This document shows positions 1 through 9,429 of a stretch of 34,347 bases of DNA, one piece after another. Origin of the DNA: Marinomonas pontica (GTDB lineage: Bacteria > Pseudomonadota > Gammaproteobacteria > Pseudomonadales > Marinomonadaceae); contig NZ_JAODTL010000028.1 of assembly GCF_026191375.1 (NCBI RefSeq), positions 1-34,347 of the forward strand, read 5' to 3'. Positions within the stretch are counted from its first letter, which is position 1. Every line of letters begins with the position of its first letter. The translations under genes and the position numbers were made by a program. The notes under the pieces are model-generated. The model saw only the letters and a program-made list of their open reading frames with translations, was not told where the DNA came from and searched no databases.

Positions 1-262
1 CATCAAATCGAAGCCTTAGTCGAAAAACACGCACCGGATGATTGGCTACAAGAAGAAAAGTGCACGACGATGCCTTTCCTCACGACATCCCTAAATCCGT
101 CGGCTACCACGCTTATTATTATGGTCAAAAGTCCCATTATGGTGTGGCGATATCTGCAAACAAGAAGGCCACTAGCGTAGAGCGGCGGTTTGCGGCGACG
201 ACGAAGACGCGCAACGTCGCATGATCATCGCCACGTTCGACACACCACAAGGTCCCGTTAAG
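1..262 (+). pseudogene. xthA: Exodeoxyribonuclease III fragment, multiply frameshifted
   Basis: Exonuclease III is the AP endonuclease and 3'-5' exonuclease of base excision repair. Only a part matching about residues 16 to 100 of the roughly 268-residue family is present, and it is spread over three frames. Frame 1 gives IEALVEKHAP and a damaged LQE stretch that holds the catalytic-site glutamate. Frame 3 (about 60-190) gives VHDDAFP and YYYGQKSHYGVAI. From about 190 a further shift gives GDDEDAQRRMIIATFDTPQG. The 5' end lies outside the window. The catalytic Asp/His C-terminal part is absent because the sequence passes into the antisense of murG near 255-265. One shift fits a lost G in a GGG run near 192; the shift near 40-55 needs several missing bases. 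This is either a decayed gene or a low-quality contig end joined to murG. The family call is firm from the conserved blocks. Confidence 0.75.
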
Positions 263-948
263 AGTGATACCACCGATTCATAATTGCGCACGCCAGTTTG
301 ATGCCAAACATCCAATCGCTGAGCAAAAGGCCACGCGGCTAAAACTTGGGGCAGTACATCATTAATCGCCTTAGCCCCTAAACTTCCGCCAACCACCAAC
401 AATCGCAATGGTCTTGCACTGTCTTTTCTCGAATCCCTGACAGTCTGTTTCAAAATATCACGTCGAACAGGATTCCCTACACTGACAGCATTTGGCAAGG
501 CCCCATCAAACGCCTGAAGCTTTGCGCTGGCCACCTTCGCAAGTAACCTGTTAGTGGTTCCCGCAACTGCGTTTTGCTCATGAATAACTAGAGGAATACC
601 CAAAAGGCGAGCTGCCACACCACCAGGACCGGCAACAAAGCCGCCCATCCCCAAAACAACATCAGGCTTAATTTTTTGCAACACCGCGACCGCTTGGCCA
701 ATTGCGTGCAATATTCTAAACGGTGCCGCCAAAAGTCCAGTCAACCCTTTCCCTCTGACGCCTTTGATAGACAACGAATGCAAGACAATATTGTGCTTTG
801 CCACCAGCGATTCTTCCATTCCCCCTTTGGAGCCGAGCCACTGAACATCCAACCCCTTATCTTTAAAGCTCTGTGCACAAGCCAATGCCGGATAGATGTG
901 GCCACCGGTTCCGCCAGCCATAATAATGACTTTTTTTATACTACTCAT
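172..948 (-). CDS. murG: MurG glycosyltransferase, 3'-truncated
   Basis: MurG transfers GlcNAc from UDP-GlcNAc to lipid I on the inner face of the membrane, making lipid II. The N-terminal GGTGGHIYPA loop (about residues 12-21), the mid-protein HEQNAVAGTTNR block and the GGSLGAKAIND loop that opens the C-terminal Rossmann domain are all present. The reading frame is 258 codons but only about 230 are MurG. After VRNYESVVSLL it turns into antisense xthA, so about 125 residues of the usual 355 are lost, including most of the UDP-GlcNAc pocket. The start overlaps the ftsW stop by 4 bases, as usual in the dcw operon. The murC, ddl, ftsQ, ftsA and ftsZ genes normally found downstream are not in the window. 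MurG is essential, so an assembly break is more likely than a real truncated gene. Confidence 0.9.
   Translation of the reverse strand: MSSIKKVIIMAGGTGGHIYPALACAQSFKDKGLDVQWLGSKGGMEESLVAKHNIVLHSLSIKGVRGKGLTGLLAAPFRILHAIGQAVAVLQKIKPDVVLGMGGFVAGPGGVAARLLGIPLVIHEQNAVAGTTNRLLAKVASAKLQAFDGALPNAVSVGNPVRRDILKQTVRDSRKDSARPLRLLVVGGSLGAKAINDVLPQVLAAWPFAQRLDVWHQTGVRNYESVVSLLTGPCGVSNVAMIMRRCASSSSPQTAALR
250..265. other. Junction between xthA fragment and murG 3' end
   Basis: On the plus strand recognisable ExoIII sequence (IIATFDTPQGPVK) stops near base 262. On the minus strand recognisable MurG sequence (WHQTGVRNYESVVSLL) stops near base 258. Two conserved genes therefore run into each other tail-to-tail with both 3' parts missing. 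This is a breakpoint, either a chromosomal rearrangement or an assembly chimera. The exact base cannot be fixed without an intact relative. Confidence 0.6.
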
Positions 949-2138
949 GCCGTACTCTCTTTCGCAGCAACGCCTTTCTCTGTTCTGTGGGATTGTTCAA
1001 TTCGTCTGTTCTCAATATCCACTCGGGCAACCACAAACAAACTTCCCAATGTAATAATCAAGCTACTTCCACCATAACTAATCAATGGTAACGTTAACCC
1101 TTTAGTCGGCAAGAAACCGGTATTTACGCCAATATTAATAATGACTTGAGCCAAAATCAGAATAGAAAAGCCGAAGCACATATAGGCGGCAAAAGGCCTG
1201 GACAGCGCCATGGCTTTATGACCAATTTTGAACGCGCGACTCACCATCAGAGCAAACAGAAAAATCAAAAAAACGCCGCCCACCATACCTGTTTCTTCCA
1301 CCCAAATAGAAAAAACAAAATCCGTGTGCGCCTCAGGAAGATAAGAAAGCTTTTGCACACTATTACCTAACCCCAACCCAAACCATTCCCCTCTACCATA
1401 TGCAATCAAGGCCTGACTCAGCTGATACCCTTCATTAAAAGGATCAGCCCAAGGGTCAATAAAGTTCATCAAACGCTTCATCCGATAACTTTCAGAAACC
1501 GCCACACCGGCCAAAACAAGCACAGCCATCCCCATAAGAGCAAGAAACTGGTAAAGCGGCGCACCACCTAAAAAGAGCAGCGCCATTACCGTACCAAGCA
1601 GCACAACAGACGCCCCGAAATCGGGCTCTAAAAGTAGAAAAAGTAGAAACACACCACACAAACAAAGCGGCAATATAAACCCAATCCAGCCTTGACGAAG
1701 GCGATCAGCACGGCGGACTAAATAGCCAGAGATATAAACCACCATACAGACTTTAGCCACTTCTGAAGCCTGAAGGTTAAACACCACCAAATTAATCCAA
1801 CGTCGACTACCATTCACACTCTTACCGATACCCGGTAGCAATACAAATATCAGCAACATAAGAGACAACCCCATCATCAGGATGCCCCATTTTTGCAGCT
1901 GCTGGGTGGGTAATGACAGCAGCACCCAACCAAACACCAAACCCAAAACAAGATAAAGTACCTGACGTCCCATAAAGAAATAAGGGTGACCATGAATTGT
2001 CTCGGAAATGGAAATAGAAGCACTTGAAACCATCACCATTCCAAGCGCTAGAATCGACACAACTGAAGCAACAAAAATAGCGTCTACTTGAGCAAACTCT
2101 TTTAAAGAAACTCGATCAAACAGCGACAGCCATGTCAT
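945..2138 (-). CDS. ftsW: FtsW, SEDS-family septal peptidoglycan polymerase
   Basis: FtsW polymerises glycan strands from lipid II at the division septum together with its transpeptidase partner FtsI, encoded further up the same operon. The 397-residue product has about ten hydrophobic membrane segments. It carries SEDS-family blocks such as the SVNGSRRWI loop, the LLEPDFGASVVL segment, the LPEAHTDFVFS loop and the C-terminal GLTLPLISYGGSS motif. Length fits the family. The ATG overlaps the murD stop by 4 bases and the stop overlaps the murG start by 4 bases, so translation is probably coupled. It could be confused with RodA, but its position between murD and murG settles it as FtsW. Confidence 0.95.
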   Translation of the reverse strand: MTWLSLFDRVSLKEFAQVDAIFVASVVSILALGMVMVSSASISISETIHGHPYFFMGRQVLYLVLGLVFGWVLLSLPTQQLQKWGILMMGLSLMLLIFVLLPGIGKSVNGSRRWINLVVFNLQASEVAKVCMVVYISGYLVRRADRLRQGWIGFILPLCLCGVFLLFLLLEPDFGASVVLLGTVMALLFLGGAPLYQFLALMGMAVLVLAGVAVSESYRMKRLMNFIDPWADPFNEGYQLSQALIAYGRGEWFGLGLGNSVQKLSYLPEAHTDFVFSIWVEETGMVGGVFLIFLFALMVSRAFKIGHKAMALSRPFAAYMCFGFSILILAQVIINIGVNTGFLPTKGLTLPLISYGGSSLIITLGSLFVVARVDIENRRIEQSHRTEKGVAAKESTA

Positions 2139-3484
2139 AAAGCAGAAACCAAATCAGCGAAGTGCTGACCTCGCACCTCATAATTTTTATACATATCTAA
2201 GCTTGCGCAGGCAGGAGAAAACAACACAATGTCACCATCTCTAGCGTCTTCAGCAACACTTACCACGATCTGATCAAGCGTATCAAAACGCCTAACTTCC
2301 GTATCCGAGGTTAATACGTCCGCAATACGATCCGCGTCCTTACCAAAGAGATAGACAATACGCACCAAATCACTCACAGGCTTGGTAAGAGCACTGAAAT
2401 CCGCGCCTTTTCCTTCTCCACCAGCAATAAGCACAATGTTCTTCGCCGAAGCCGACCCCAACCCCTGAAGAGCCGCCAGCGTTGCGCCAACATTGGTTCC
2501 TTTGGAATCGTTAATGTAAGTCACACCATTTAGCGTTCGTACTGTTTCGCAGCGATGAGGCAAACCGCCAAATTCCAGCAACACTTTTTCCACGCCAGCC
2601 GATTTCACATCCATGCCCAGCAACTCAATCATGGCCAAAGCCGCCAAGACATTCGCGTGATTATGAGAACCTTTCAAAGCAATTTGAGACGTGTGATACA
2701 GTCTTTCAACACCACGACACAACCAAGCACCATCACTGTCCTTGAGCATGCCATACTCCTTCAGATCTGGACTCTTCGTAGTGAAGGCACGAACTGGCAC
2801 ACCTTCCGCTAACAAAGGTGCTGTCAAAATATCCTGTTTGTTGCAGACGGCCGCCTTACAGCCTCGATAGACTTTTTGTTTGGCTCGTTGATATTCATAA
2901 AGATCTTTGTAACGATCCATATGATCTTCAGAAACATTAAGAAGACAGGCAAGATCAGCCTGTAGGGCATGAGTTGTCTCAAGCTGAAAGCTCGACAGCT
3001 CAAGCACATAAAAATCAGTATTAGGAGAAAGCAAATCCAACGCTGGAAGCCCTAAATTGCCACCCGCTTTGGCATCTTTACCGCATGCTTGAAGCAACAT
3101 CGCCACCAACGTCGTCACGGTACTTTTGGCATTCGAACCAGTAATAGCCACGAACGGAGCATCGACGTAGTCACAAAACAAATCAATATCACCACGCATA
3201 GTAACGCCACGCGCAGCCAAACGCTCTAACACAGGCGTTCGAAGGGCAATACCTGGGCTAACAAACAGCTCCGTCACGCCCAGTGTTTCCAGCACCGCTA
3301 GGTCGCCAGTAAAAATCCGATCCTCCGAACAAAACCCTTTGGCTTGCTCCAATCCCGGAGGATTCTCACGAGAATCAACCACATAAAACTCGATCCCTTT
3401 GCTTGCCAAAAAGCGTACGCAAGACAAGCCTGTCGCCCCCAAGCCGACAACGGCTCTAACCCGATCTGACCCGATCAACGACAT
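2135..3484 (-). CDS. murD: UDP-MurNAc-L-alanine:D-glutamate ligase MurD
   Basis: MurD adds D-glutamate to UDP-MurNAc-L-Ala in the cytoplasm, the second amino-acid step of the stem peptide. The 449-residue product starts with a Rossmann-like GLGATGLSC stretch. It has the Mur-ligase ATP loop TGSNAKSTVTT (about residue 115), the LELSSFQLE block, NVSEDHMDRY, the central HNHANVLAALAM and the C-terminal DSKGTNVGA and LFSPACASLDM motifs. The loop reads GSNAKS where many MurD have GSNGKS; as far as I recall Pseudomonas MurD has the same variant, so I do not read it as damage. It lies 9 bases after mraY and overlaps ftsW by 4 bases. Confidence 0.95.
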   Translation of the reverse strand: MSLIGSDRVRAVVGLGATGLSCVRFLASKGIEFYVVDSRENPPGLEQAKGFCSEDRIFTGDLAVLETLGVTELFVSPGIALRTPVLERLAARGVTMRGDIDLFCDYVDAPFVAITGSNAKSTVTTLVAMLLQACGKDAKAGGNLGLPALDLLSPNTDFYVLELSSFQLETTHALQADLACLLNVSEDHMDRYKDLYEYQRAKQKVYRGCKAAVCNKQDILTAPLLAEGVPVRAFTTKSPDLKEYGMLKDSDGAWLCRGVERLYHTSQIALKGSHNHANVLAALAMIELLGMDVKSAGVEKVLLEFGGLPHRCETVRTLNGVTYINDSKGTNVGATLAALQGLGSASAKNIVLIAGGEGKGADFSALTKPVSDLVRIVYLFGKDADRIADVLTSDTEVRRFDTLDQIVVSVAEDARDGDIVLFSPACASLDMYKNYEVRGQHFADLVSAL

Positions 3485-3493
3485 TTAACACTC

Positions 3494-4575
3494 CTAACGT
3501 ACTTTTAACGTAGCAAAACCAACAAGAACAAGACAAACGGTAATGATCCAAAACCGCACAATAACTTTTGGCTCAGCCCACCCCTTTAATTCGAAATGAT
3601 GGTGAATCGGAGCCATCCTAAATATTCTTCGTTTCGTCAATTTATAAGACGCAACTTGCAAGATAACGGAAACGGTTTCCATTACAAAAACACCGCCCAT
3701 AATGAACAACACCAATTCCTGACGAACGATAACAGCAATCGTACCTAAGGCGGCACCTAATGCCAAAGAGCCCACATCACCCATAAATATTTGGGCTGGG
3801 TACGTGTTAAACCACAAGAACCCCAAACCGGCGCCAGCCAATGCGGCACAAAACACCAACAACTCACCAGAACCATGCACATACGGAATCAACAGATAAT
3901 CTGCAAAGCGAACATTACCGGTCAAATAGGCAAAAACGCCCAATGCACCACCCACCAACACAGTCGGTAGAATTGCCAATCCATCCAAACCATCCGTCAA
4001 ATTAACCGCATTACTGGTTCCAACGATAACAAAATAGGTAAGCACAATAAAAAATGCCCCCAAAGGAATGGCCACATCTTTAAACAAAGGAACAATTAGC
4101 GCGGTTTCAGCTGGCGTACTGGCGGTGTAATACAAATACACAGCTGCCGCCAAGCCAAATATACTCTGCCAGAAATATTTCCAACGACCAGGAAGGCCAC
4201 GTGGATTTTTTTCAACTACTTTTCGGTAGTCATCAACCCAGCCGACCACACCGAATGCCAACATCACCAAAAGCACAACCCAAACATACTGATTGCGCAA
4301 ATCCCCCAAAGAAGCGTACTTACTGAAATGGAAAAGATAATCAGCGCACCACCCATGGTTGGCGTTCCCGCTTTTGATAAATGCGACTGAGGACCATCAT
4401 TTCGAACAGCTTGGCCAATTTGCAAACGCTGCAATAACAAAATCACCTTATTGCCAATCAGTAAAGAAATAGCCAACGCAGTAAGAACACCCAAGATGGC
4501 ACGTAGAGACAAGTAATTAAATACTGAGAAAAAAGTATGGTACTTACTTAAATAAGCCGTTAGCAGAAGTAACAT
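3494..4575 (-). CDS. mraY: MraY phospho-MurNAc-pentapeptide translocase, one frameshift
   Basis: MraY moves phospho-MurNAc-pentapeptide onto undecaprenyl phosphate, forming lipid I in the inner membrane. The N-terminal part (from 4575) shows [20 protein letters not shown], a signature with catalytic-loop residues. The C-terminal part (to 3494) shows DDYRK, the [13 protein letters not shown] aspartate motif, [10 protein letters not shown] and [12 protein letters not shown]. The two parts are in different frames that meet at TLLWG / DLRNQYVW. The break lies at a C5 run on the plus strand, 4303-4307. One more base there joins them into 360 residues, the same length as E. coli MraY. The gene is essential, so I infer a homopolymer read error rather than a pseudogene. 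murF ends 14 bases upstream. Confidence 0.93.
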
Positions 4576-4589
4576 TGTTAAGGATTATC

Positions 4590-5936
4590 CTAATTAATTA
4601 ATGCTTCAATGACGTTTTCCATTTTAGCGGAGCGGGAGCCTTTCACTAAAATGGCGTGTTTTTTATCAAGAGGACGAACCACCGTTGCCGCCTCCTCATG
4701 GGTATTACAAAAAATAGCGTTACCACCCAACTCTTTAAACGCTTCACCCGCAATACCCGCTATAGGACCGACACAAATCAAATGCGAAATTCCTTTGTTT
4801 TTTGCATACACACCCAATCCATGATGTATCGCATCTCGTTGAGAGCCAAGTTCGCCCAGCGCACCCAAAACCAACCAGGTTTCATTAGCAGGCTGCATAG
4901 ACAGAACATCAATAGCGGCTTCAACCGATTTTGGGCTAGCATTGTAACAATCATTAATTAGCAGAGCGCCATTTTTTGATGTTAATCGTTCCAATCTACC
5001 TGACACCAAGACGGGCGCGGCTAATTTATCAGTCGCTCGTTTAAAACCAATCCCCATTAGCAGCATAGCCAATACAACCGCCATGCCATTGGCAATTTGA
5101 TGCTTCCCGGCACCAGCAATTACGACTGGCAATGAATGCCCGCCATAATGAAACACCGCTTTACTGAATTCGGCATCCAATTCAACCTCAGACGCGTAAA
5201 GATCAGCCGCACTCGAAAAGCCAAAAGAATACACTTTGCGACCAGAAGCCAAGCCGCACCAATATGAAAAATATTGATCATCTGCATTCAACACAATACT
5301 GGCGTTGGGAGCCGATCCTGAAATCAACCCACCTTTTTCTTGCGCAATGGCCTCAAGCCCACCAAGTCCTTCAAAGTGACTACCGCTTGCGTTGGTCAAT
5401 ATCACAATATCCGGAAATGCCACGTTGGCAAGCAAAGGTATTTCGCCAGTAAAACTGGTTCCAGCCTCGATTACTGCCACATCATAAACACTCTCTAATT
5501 CAAGAAGCGTTTGCGGCACACCCACTTGATTGTTCAAATTGGCGCGTGTTTTTAACACATTTCTGTCATCAAGTGATTGAGCCAGCCAATCTTTTACGGT
5601 TGTTTTACCATTACTGCCGGTAATACATACAACAGGCCCTTTAAATGCCTCTCTTACCAAGCGAGCAATCGCACCATAAGCCAAAACGGTATCGGCAACC
5701 TTGATGTAATTGGACGAATCAACATCGCGGCTCACTACCGCAGCAACAGCACCATTTCGCATCGCTTGAGAGACATAATCGTGACCATCGAAGCGGTCGC
5801 CTTTTATAGCAACAAAGAGCGCCCCGGCAACTACTTTTCTAGTATCAGTCACCACAGACTCTAATACACGATCAGGTCCAAACAACTCACCACCACAGGC
5901 TTTTGCAACATCCGATAACGTCAGCTTAATCAACAT
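4590..5936 (-). CDS. murF: UDP-MurNAc-tripeptide:D-Ala-D-Ala ligase MurF
   Basis: MurF adds D-alanyl-D-alanine to complete the UDP-MurNAc-pentapeptide in the cytoplasm. The 448-residue product shows the N-terminal substrate-binding DTRKVVAGALFVAIKGDRFDGHDY block and the ATP loop ITGSNGKTTVKDWL (about residue 105). It also has NNQVGVPQTLLEL, the EAGTSFTGEIPLLA block and the C-terminal NDCYNASPKSVEAA motif typical of MurF. Length is normal. The start overlaps the end of murE by 11 bases, implying coupled translation, and mraY follows closely. This order (murE-murF-mraY-murD) is that of the standard gammaproteobacterial dcw cluster. Confidence 0.95.
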   Translation of the reverse strand: MLIKLTLSDVAKACGGELFGPDRVLESVVTDTRKVVAGALFVAIKGDRFDGHDYVSQAMRNGAVAAVVSRDVDSSNYIKVADTVLAYGAIARLVREAFKGPVVCITGSNGKTTVKDWLAQSLDDRNVLKTRANLNNQVGVPQTLLELESVYDVAVIEAGTSFTGEIPLLANVAFPDIVILTNASGSHFEGLGGLEAIAQEKGGLISGSAPNASIVLNADDQYFSYWCGLASGRKVYSFGFSSAADLYASEVELDAEFSKAVFHYGGHSLPVVIAGAGKHQIANGMAVVLAMLLMGIGFKRATDKLAAPVLVSGRLERLTSKNGALLINDCYNASPKSVEAAIDVLSMQPANETWLVLGALGELGSQRDAIHHGLGVYAKNKGISHLICVGPIAGIAGEAFKELGGNAIFCNTHEEAATVVRPLDKKHAILVKGSRSAKMENVIEALIN

Positions 5937-7390
5937 ACGCTTCCACCGCTTTCAACGCCTCTTCTTTGTCATCAAAATGATGCTTCACACCCTGAATATC
6001 CTGATAAGATTCATGCCCTTTTCCAGCGATTAGAATCACATCATTAACACTTGCAGATGCAACAGCATAGCGAATAGCCTTTCGACGATCTGGCTCAAAA
6101 CTGTATGAGTCACCAGATTTTGTCTCAGACAAAACGTCCGAGAATATTTGATCGATCGACTCAGTTCGCGGATTATCAGACGTCAGCCAAACATAATCGG
6201 CATATTGCATGGCCGCTTCCATCATCAATGGTCGCTTACCTCGATCCCTATCACCACCACAGCCAAATACACAAATAAGTCGACCATGAGAATGCTCCTT
6301 TAGTGCCTGCAGTGCGACTTTTAAAGCATCTGGAGTATGGGCATAATCCACCACCACCAGTGGCGCCTCTGACAACTGCACCTTGTCCATTCTTCCTGGC
6401 GCCCCGCGCAACATAGACAAGCCGGTAATCAACGTATCTTTATCGGTTACGTCATGCCAAAGACTCGCCAGCGCCGCCAACGCATTTTGCACGTTGAAGC
6501 GCCCTAGCAAAGGTAAAAAAACATCGCTCTCACCATCTGGGTGACATAAAGTAAAACGACAACCCGATGGCTCAAATGTCAGCCCTTTCACATAAAAATC
6601 AGCCTGGCTGTTTTGCTCGCTATAATAATGACACTCTGAACCAACAGCCGCTTCAGCCATAAAGCCAGCATATTCATCATCAAGGCAAAAAACAGAATGA
6701 GATAAACTGTCAAACGCAAACAATCGCTGTTTTGCTGCAGCATAAGACACCATGTCTCCATGATAATCTAGATGGTCACGAGAAAGATTCGAGAATACCG
6801 CCGTTTGAAATGGCACACCGACAATTCGCCCCTGATCCAGCGCATGAGATGACGCCTCAAAAGCCACAAAATTCACACCTGACTCAGCAAGAGACATTAA
6901 CGTATTGTGCATTGACAACAGATCCGGTGTGGTTTGTTTCGCTTCCGACAACGCTCCCAGCGAACCAACGCCAAACGTACCCACTAAGCCACTATTAAAA
7001 CCAACATATTTGGCTAATTGAGCAATATAAAAACAAATAGAAGACTTACCATTGGTACCTGTCACCGCCACCATTTTCTGAGGCATTGCACCAAAATATT
7101 GATGCAGGCAATCCACCAACAGCATTGCTGGATCAGCCACTGCCACAAGATCAATGTCCTGACGCGTCAAGTTTAATTCAGCAGGAACGACCGCAACCTT
7201 ACAGCCAAGCGCCACCACCGCGTCCAAATAGTCCCAACCATTTGAAGAAACGCCAGGCAAAGCAAAAAACACTGCTAGCATCAACCTTTCGGCTGTCGGT
7301 TTCGAGTCGGCTATATAAAGCAGAATGCGGATTACCCTGTGAAGGATAACCCGCCAAATTAAGCAATTGCGTATGTGTTAATTGCCCCAT
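5926..7390 (-). CDS. murE: UDP-MurNAc-dipeptide:meso-DAP ligase MurE, one frameshift
   Basis: MurE adds the third stem-peptide residue. The DNPRTES motif, the meso-diaminopimelate recognition signature, argues for DAP rather than lysine. Other landmarks are the ATP loop TGTNGKSSICF, SSHALDQGR, NLSRDHLDYHGDM and VVDYAHTPDAL. The first 40-odd residues (MGQLTHTQLLNLAGYP to TDSRKVDASSVF) are in another frame from the rest (FALPGVSSNGWDYL onward). The switch is at an A6 run on the plus strand, 7264-7269. Restoring VFFALPG needs two more bases, giving about 488 residues. Removing one base also reopens the frame but drops a phenylalanine that relatives seem to keep. The ATG directly abuts the ftsI stop, with no gap. 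A read error is the likeliest cause. Confidence 0.92.
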
Positions 7391-9154
7391 CTAACCACCT
7401 TGTACAACTTGGTAAGGAACTTTCTTAGGTTCTAAGCGAACTTCTCGCAGACCTTCCGGTAGATCGGGATATATATTCAAGGTAGTCAATGCACCCTCCA
7501 TCACGCGAGAAAATACCGGAGCCGCCACTTCGCCACCATAATACTCTCTCCCTTTAGGGTCATTAATCATCACCACCATAGCCAATCTTGGGTTTGATGC
7601 AGGCGCAACCCCAGCAAAAAGAGCGATATATTGATCATATTCATACCCTTTGGTGCCCACTTTATGCACAGTACCTGTCTTTCCAGCAACCCGATAACCT
7701 GGAATTTTCGCCGCTTTACCAGAACCTTTCTGCACAACAGATTCCATCATTTTCACAACATCTTGAGCAATTTTATGAGGTATAACTTGCTTTCCATCCG
7801 CCGGAACGTCCTGCTTAAAGATGGTAACAGGTACTCGGTAGCCTCCATTTGCCAATGTCATGTAAGCTTGAGCCAACTGCAACGTCGACACAGACAACCC
7901 ATAGCCATACGACAAGGTCGCAATTTCTGATGGGTGCCATTTAGGATGAGAAGGAAGAACGCCAGATGCTTCGCCGGGAAAACCAATACCGACGGGTGAA
8001 CCAATACCCAGTTCGTAGTCCATATTCCAGACCGCATCTTGGGGCAGGGACAGGGCAACTTTAGAAGCGCCCACGTTACTTGACTTAATCAGCAATTTTT
8101 CAAAATCAATGACACCGTAATTAGCCGCATCACGAATGGTAAAACGACCAAATCGCAAATACCCCGGCGACGTATCGATTGTCGTTTCAGTACTGTACTG
8201 ACCTGACATTAAAGCCGCCGATATAGTGAAAGGCTTCATGGTAGAACCAGGCTCAAATAAATCGATGACAGCACGATTTCGCAACTCTTCATATTCCAGT
8301 TTCGAACGATCATTTGGGTTGTAGGATGGCTGGTTCACCATCGCTAAAATCTCACCTGTTTTCACATCCAATATAACCGCAGAAGCCGAGGTAGCACGAT
8401 GCTCTGTCACAGCAGCTTTTAACTCTCGATAAGCTAAATATTGCAACCTAAGATCAATACTCAACTCAATGTTTTCACCAGGATGCTCAGCCTCTTCGAC
8501 CCCCACACCACGAATAATATTACCGGACAGGTCTTTCACATAGCTTCGACGGCCAGGTTGACCTTCTAGTGCTTGGTCATAGGCAAGCTCTATTCCCTCT
8601 TGACCTTTATCATCAATATTTGTAAACCCAACCACATGAGAAGCCACCTCTCCTGCTGGGTAAAAGCGCTTATACTCTTTCGTTTTACTGACGCCCACCA
8701 CATCCGCCGCCATGATAGCATCCGCTTCATGAGGTGGGATTTGACGTCTTAGATACATGAAGGAACGCGTTTTATTGGCCTCAAACTTCTCTTGCAACCA
8801 AGCTCGACCCACCCCCATCACTTCCGCTAAGCGTTTGATCTCTTGCTCAGGCCCCATATTTGATGAAGGATCAACCGGCATTTTCCACAACGCTTTGGGG
8901 TTCGCAATAATCGTCCAGGTTGGCGTGCTAACAGCAAGAGGCTCACCCCGACGATCCAAAATCATCCCTCTTGTCGCGGGAATGGACTCCGTTCGAACGG
9001 CACGAATTTCGCCTTGATTTTGCAAAAAAGCCTTATCTACGACCGTCAAATAAAACAGACGACCACCTGCGACAAGAAACAGCAACAAAGCAATGCCATA
9101 TACAAACCTAAAGCGCCATTTTCCTGGGGTGTGAACACTATTTTCAATATTCAT
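7391..9154 (-). CDS. ftsI: FtsI (PBP3), septal peptidoglycan transpeptidase
   Basis: FtsI is the class B penicillin-binding protein that cross-links septal wall and works with FtsW. The 587-residue protein has a short cytoplasmic tail, one membrane anchor (about 17-38) and a periplasmic dimerisation domain beginning near RGMILDRRGEPLA (about 62-74). The transpeptidase domain has all three active-site motifs: STMK with nucleophile Ser304 and Lys307, SSN at 358-360, and KTGT at 492-495. Length and motif spacing are normal. The ATG overlaps the end of ftsL by 4 bases. Position in the dcw operon separates it from the elongation enzyme PBP2. Confidence 0.96.
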   Translation of the reverse strand: MNIENSVHTPGKWRFRFVYGIALLLFLVAGGRLFYLTVVDKAFLQNQGEIRAVRTESIPATRGMILDRRGEPLAVSTPTWTIIANPKALWKMPVDPSSNMGPEQEIKRLAEVMGVGRAWLQEKFEANKTRSFMYLRRQIPPHEADAIMAADVVGVSKTKEYKRFYPAGEVASHVVGFTNIDDKGQEGIELAYDQALEGQPGRRSYVKDLSGNIIRGVGVEEAEHPGENIELSIDLRLQYLAYRELKAAVTEHRATSASAVILDVKTGEILAMVNQPSYNPNDRSKLEYEELRNRAVIDLFEPGSTMKPFTISAALMSGQYSTETTIDTSPGYLRFGRFTIRDAANYGVIDFEKLLIKSSNVGASKVALSLPQDAVWNMDYELGIGSPVGIGFPGEASGVLPSHPKWHPSEIATLSYGYGLSVSTLQLAQAYMTLANGGYRVPVTIFKQDVPADGKQVIPHKIAQDVVKMMESVVQKGSGKAAKIPGYRVAGKTGTVHKVGTKGYEYDQYIALFAGVAPASNPRLAMVVMINDPKGREYYGGEVAAPVFSRVMEGALTTLNIYPDLPEGLREVRLEPKKVPYQVVQGG

Positions 9155-9429
9155 GGCTTCACTATTATCAATTCATCCTGAGAGGGTGCATGCATGTTTA
9201 AATCTTTAATAGCCGCTTGCTCTAAACGACTAGGCTGGGTGAGCGCACTTTGTTCCAAAAGCAGCTGCCCCCATTTTACTTCGTAATCCACTTCATCTTG
9301 TTTCAATGTCTGCAGATAGGAAAAATCTTTCCTAAAATCATATACTTGAATAACCACGCCGACAGACACCATCGACAAAAGCAAAACGCCGATAGCAAAC
9401 AGTAACGGCGAAAAGCGAAACTTAATCAC
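9151..9429 (-). CDS. ftsL: Cell division protein FtsL
   Basis: FtsL is a small bitopic membrane protein that joins FtsB and FtsQ and activates FtsWI at the septum. The 92-residue product has a short basic N-terminus, one hydrophobic segment (about residues 8-28) and a periplasmic helix with leucine and valine spacing ([20 protein letters not shown]) compatible with a coiled coil with FtsB. FtsL is poorly conserved, so the call leans on size, topology and location between rsmH (8-base overlap) and ftsI (4-base overlap). These overlaps imply coupled translation of rsmH, ftsL and ftsI. Confidence 0.9.
   Translation of the reverse strand: MIKFRFSPLLFAIGVLLLSMVSVGVVIQVYDFRKDFSYLQTLKQDEVDYEVKWGQLLLEQSALTQPSRLEQAAIKDLNMHAPSQDELIIVKP

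Noticed and set aside
2135..3484. MurD P-loop Gly to Ala change as a damaged active site
   Set aside because: GSNAKS is, as I recall, the normal reading in Pseudomonas-type MurD, and the rest of the protein is intact.
3494..4575. mraY as two separate genes or a split translocase
   Set aside because: The two halves abut at a single homopolymer, and the joined length equals the family length exactly. A split enzyme is far less likely than one missing base.
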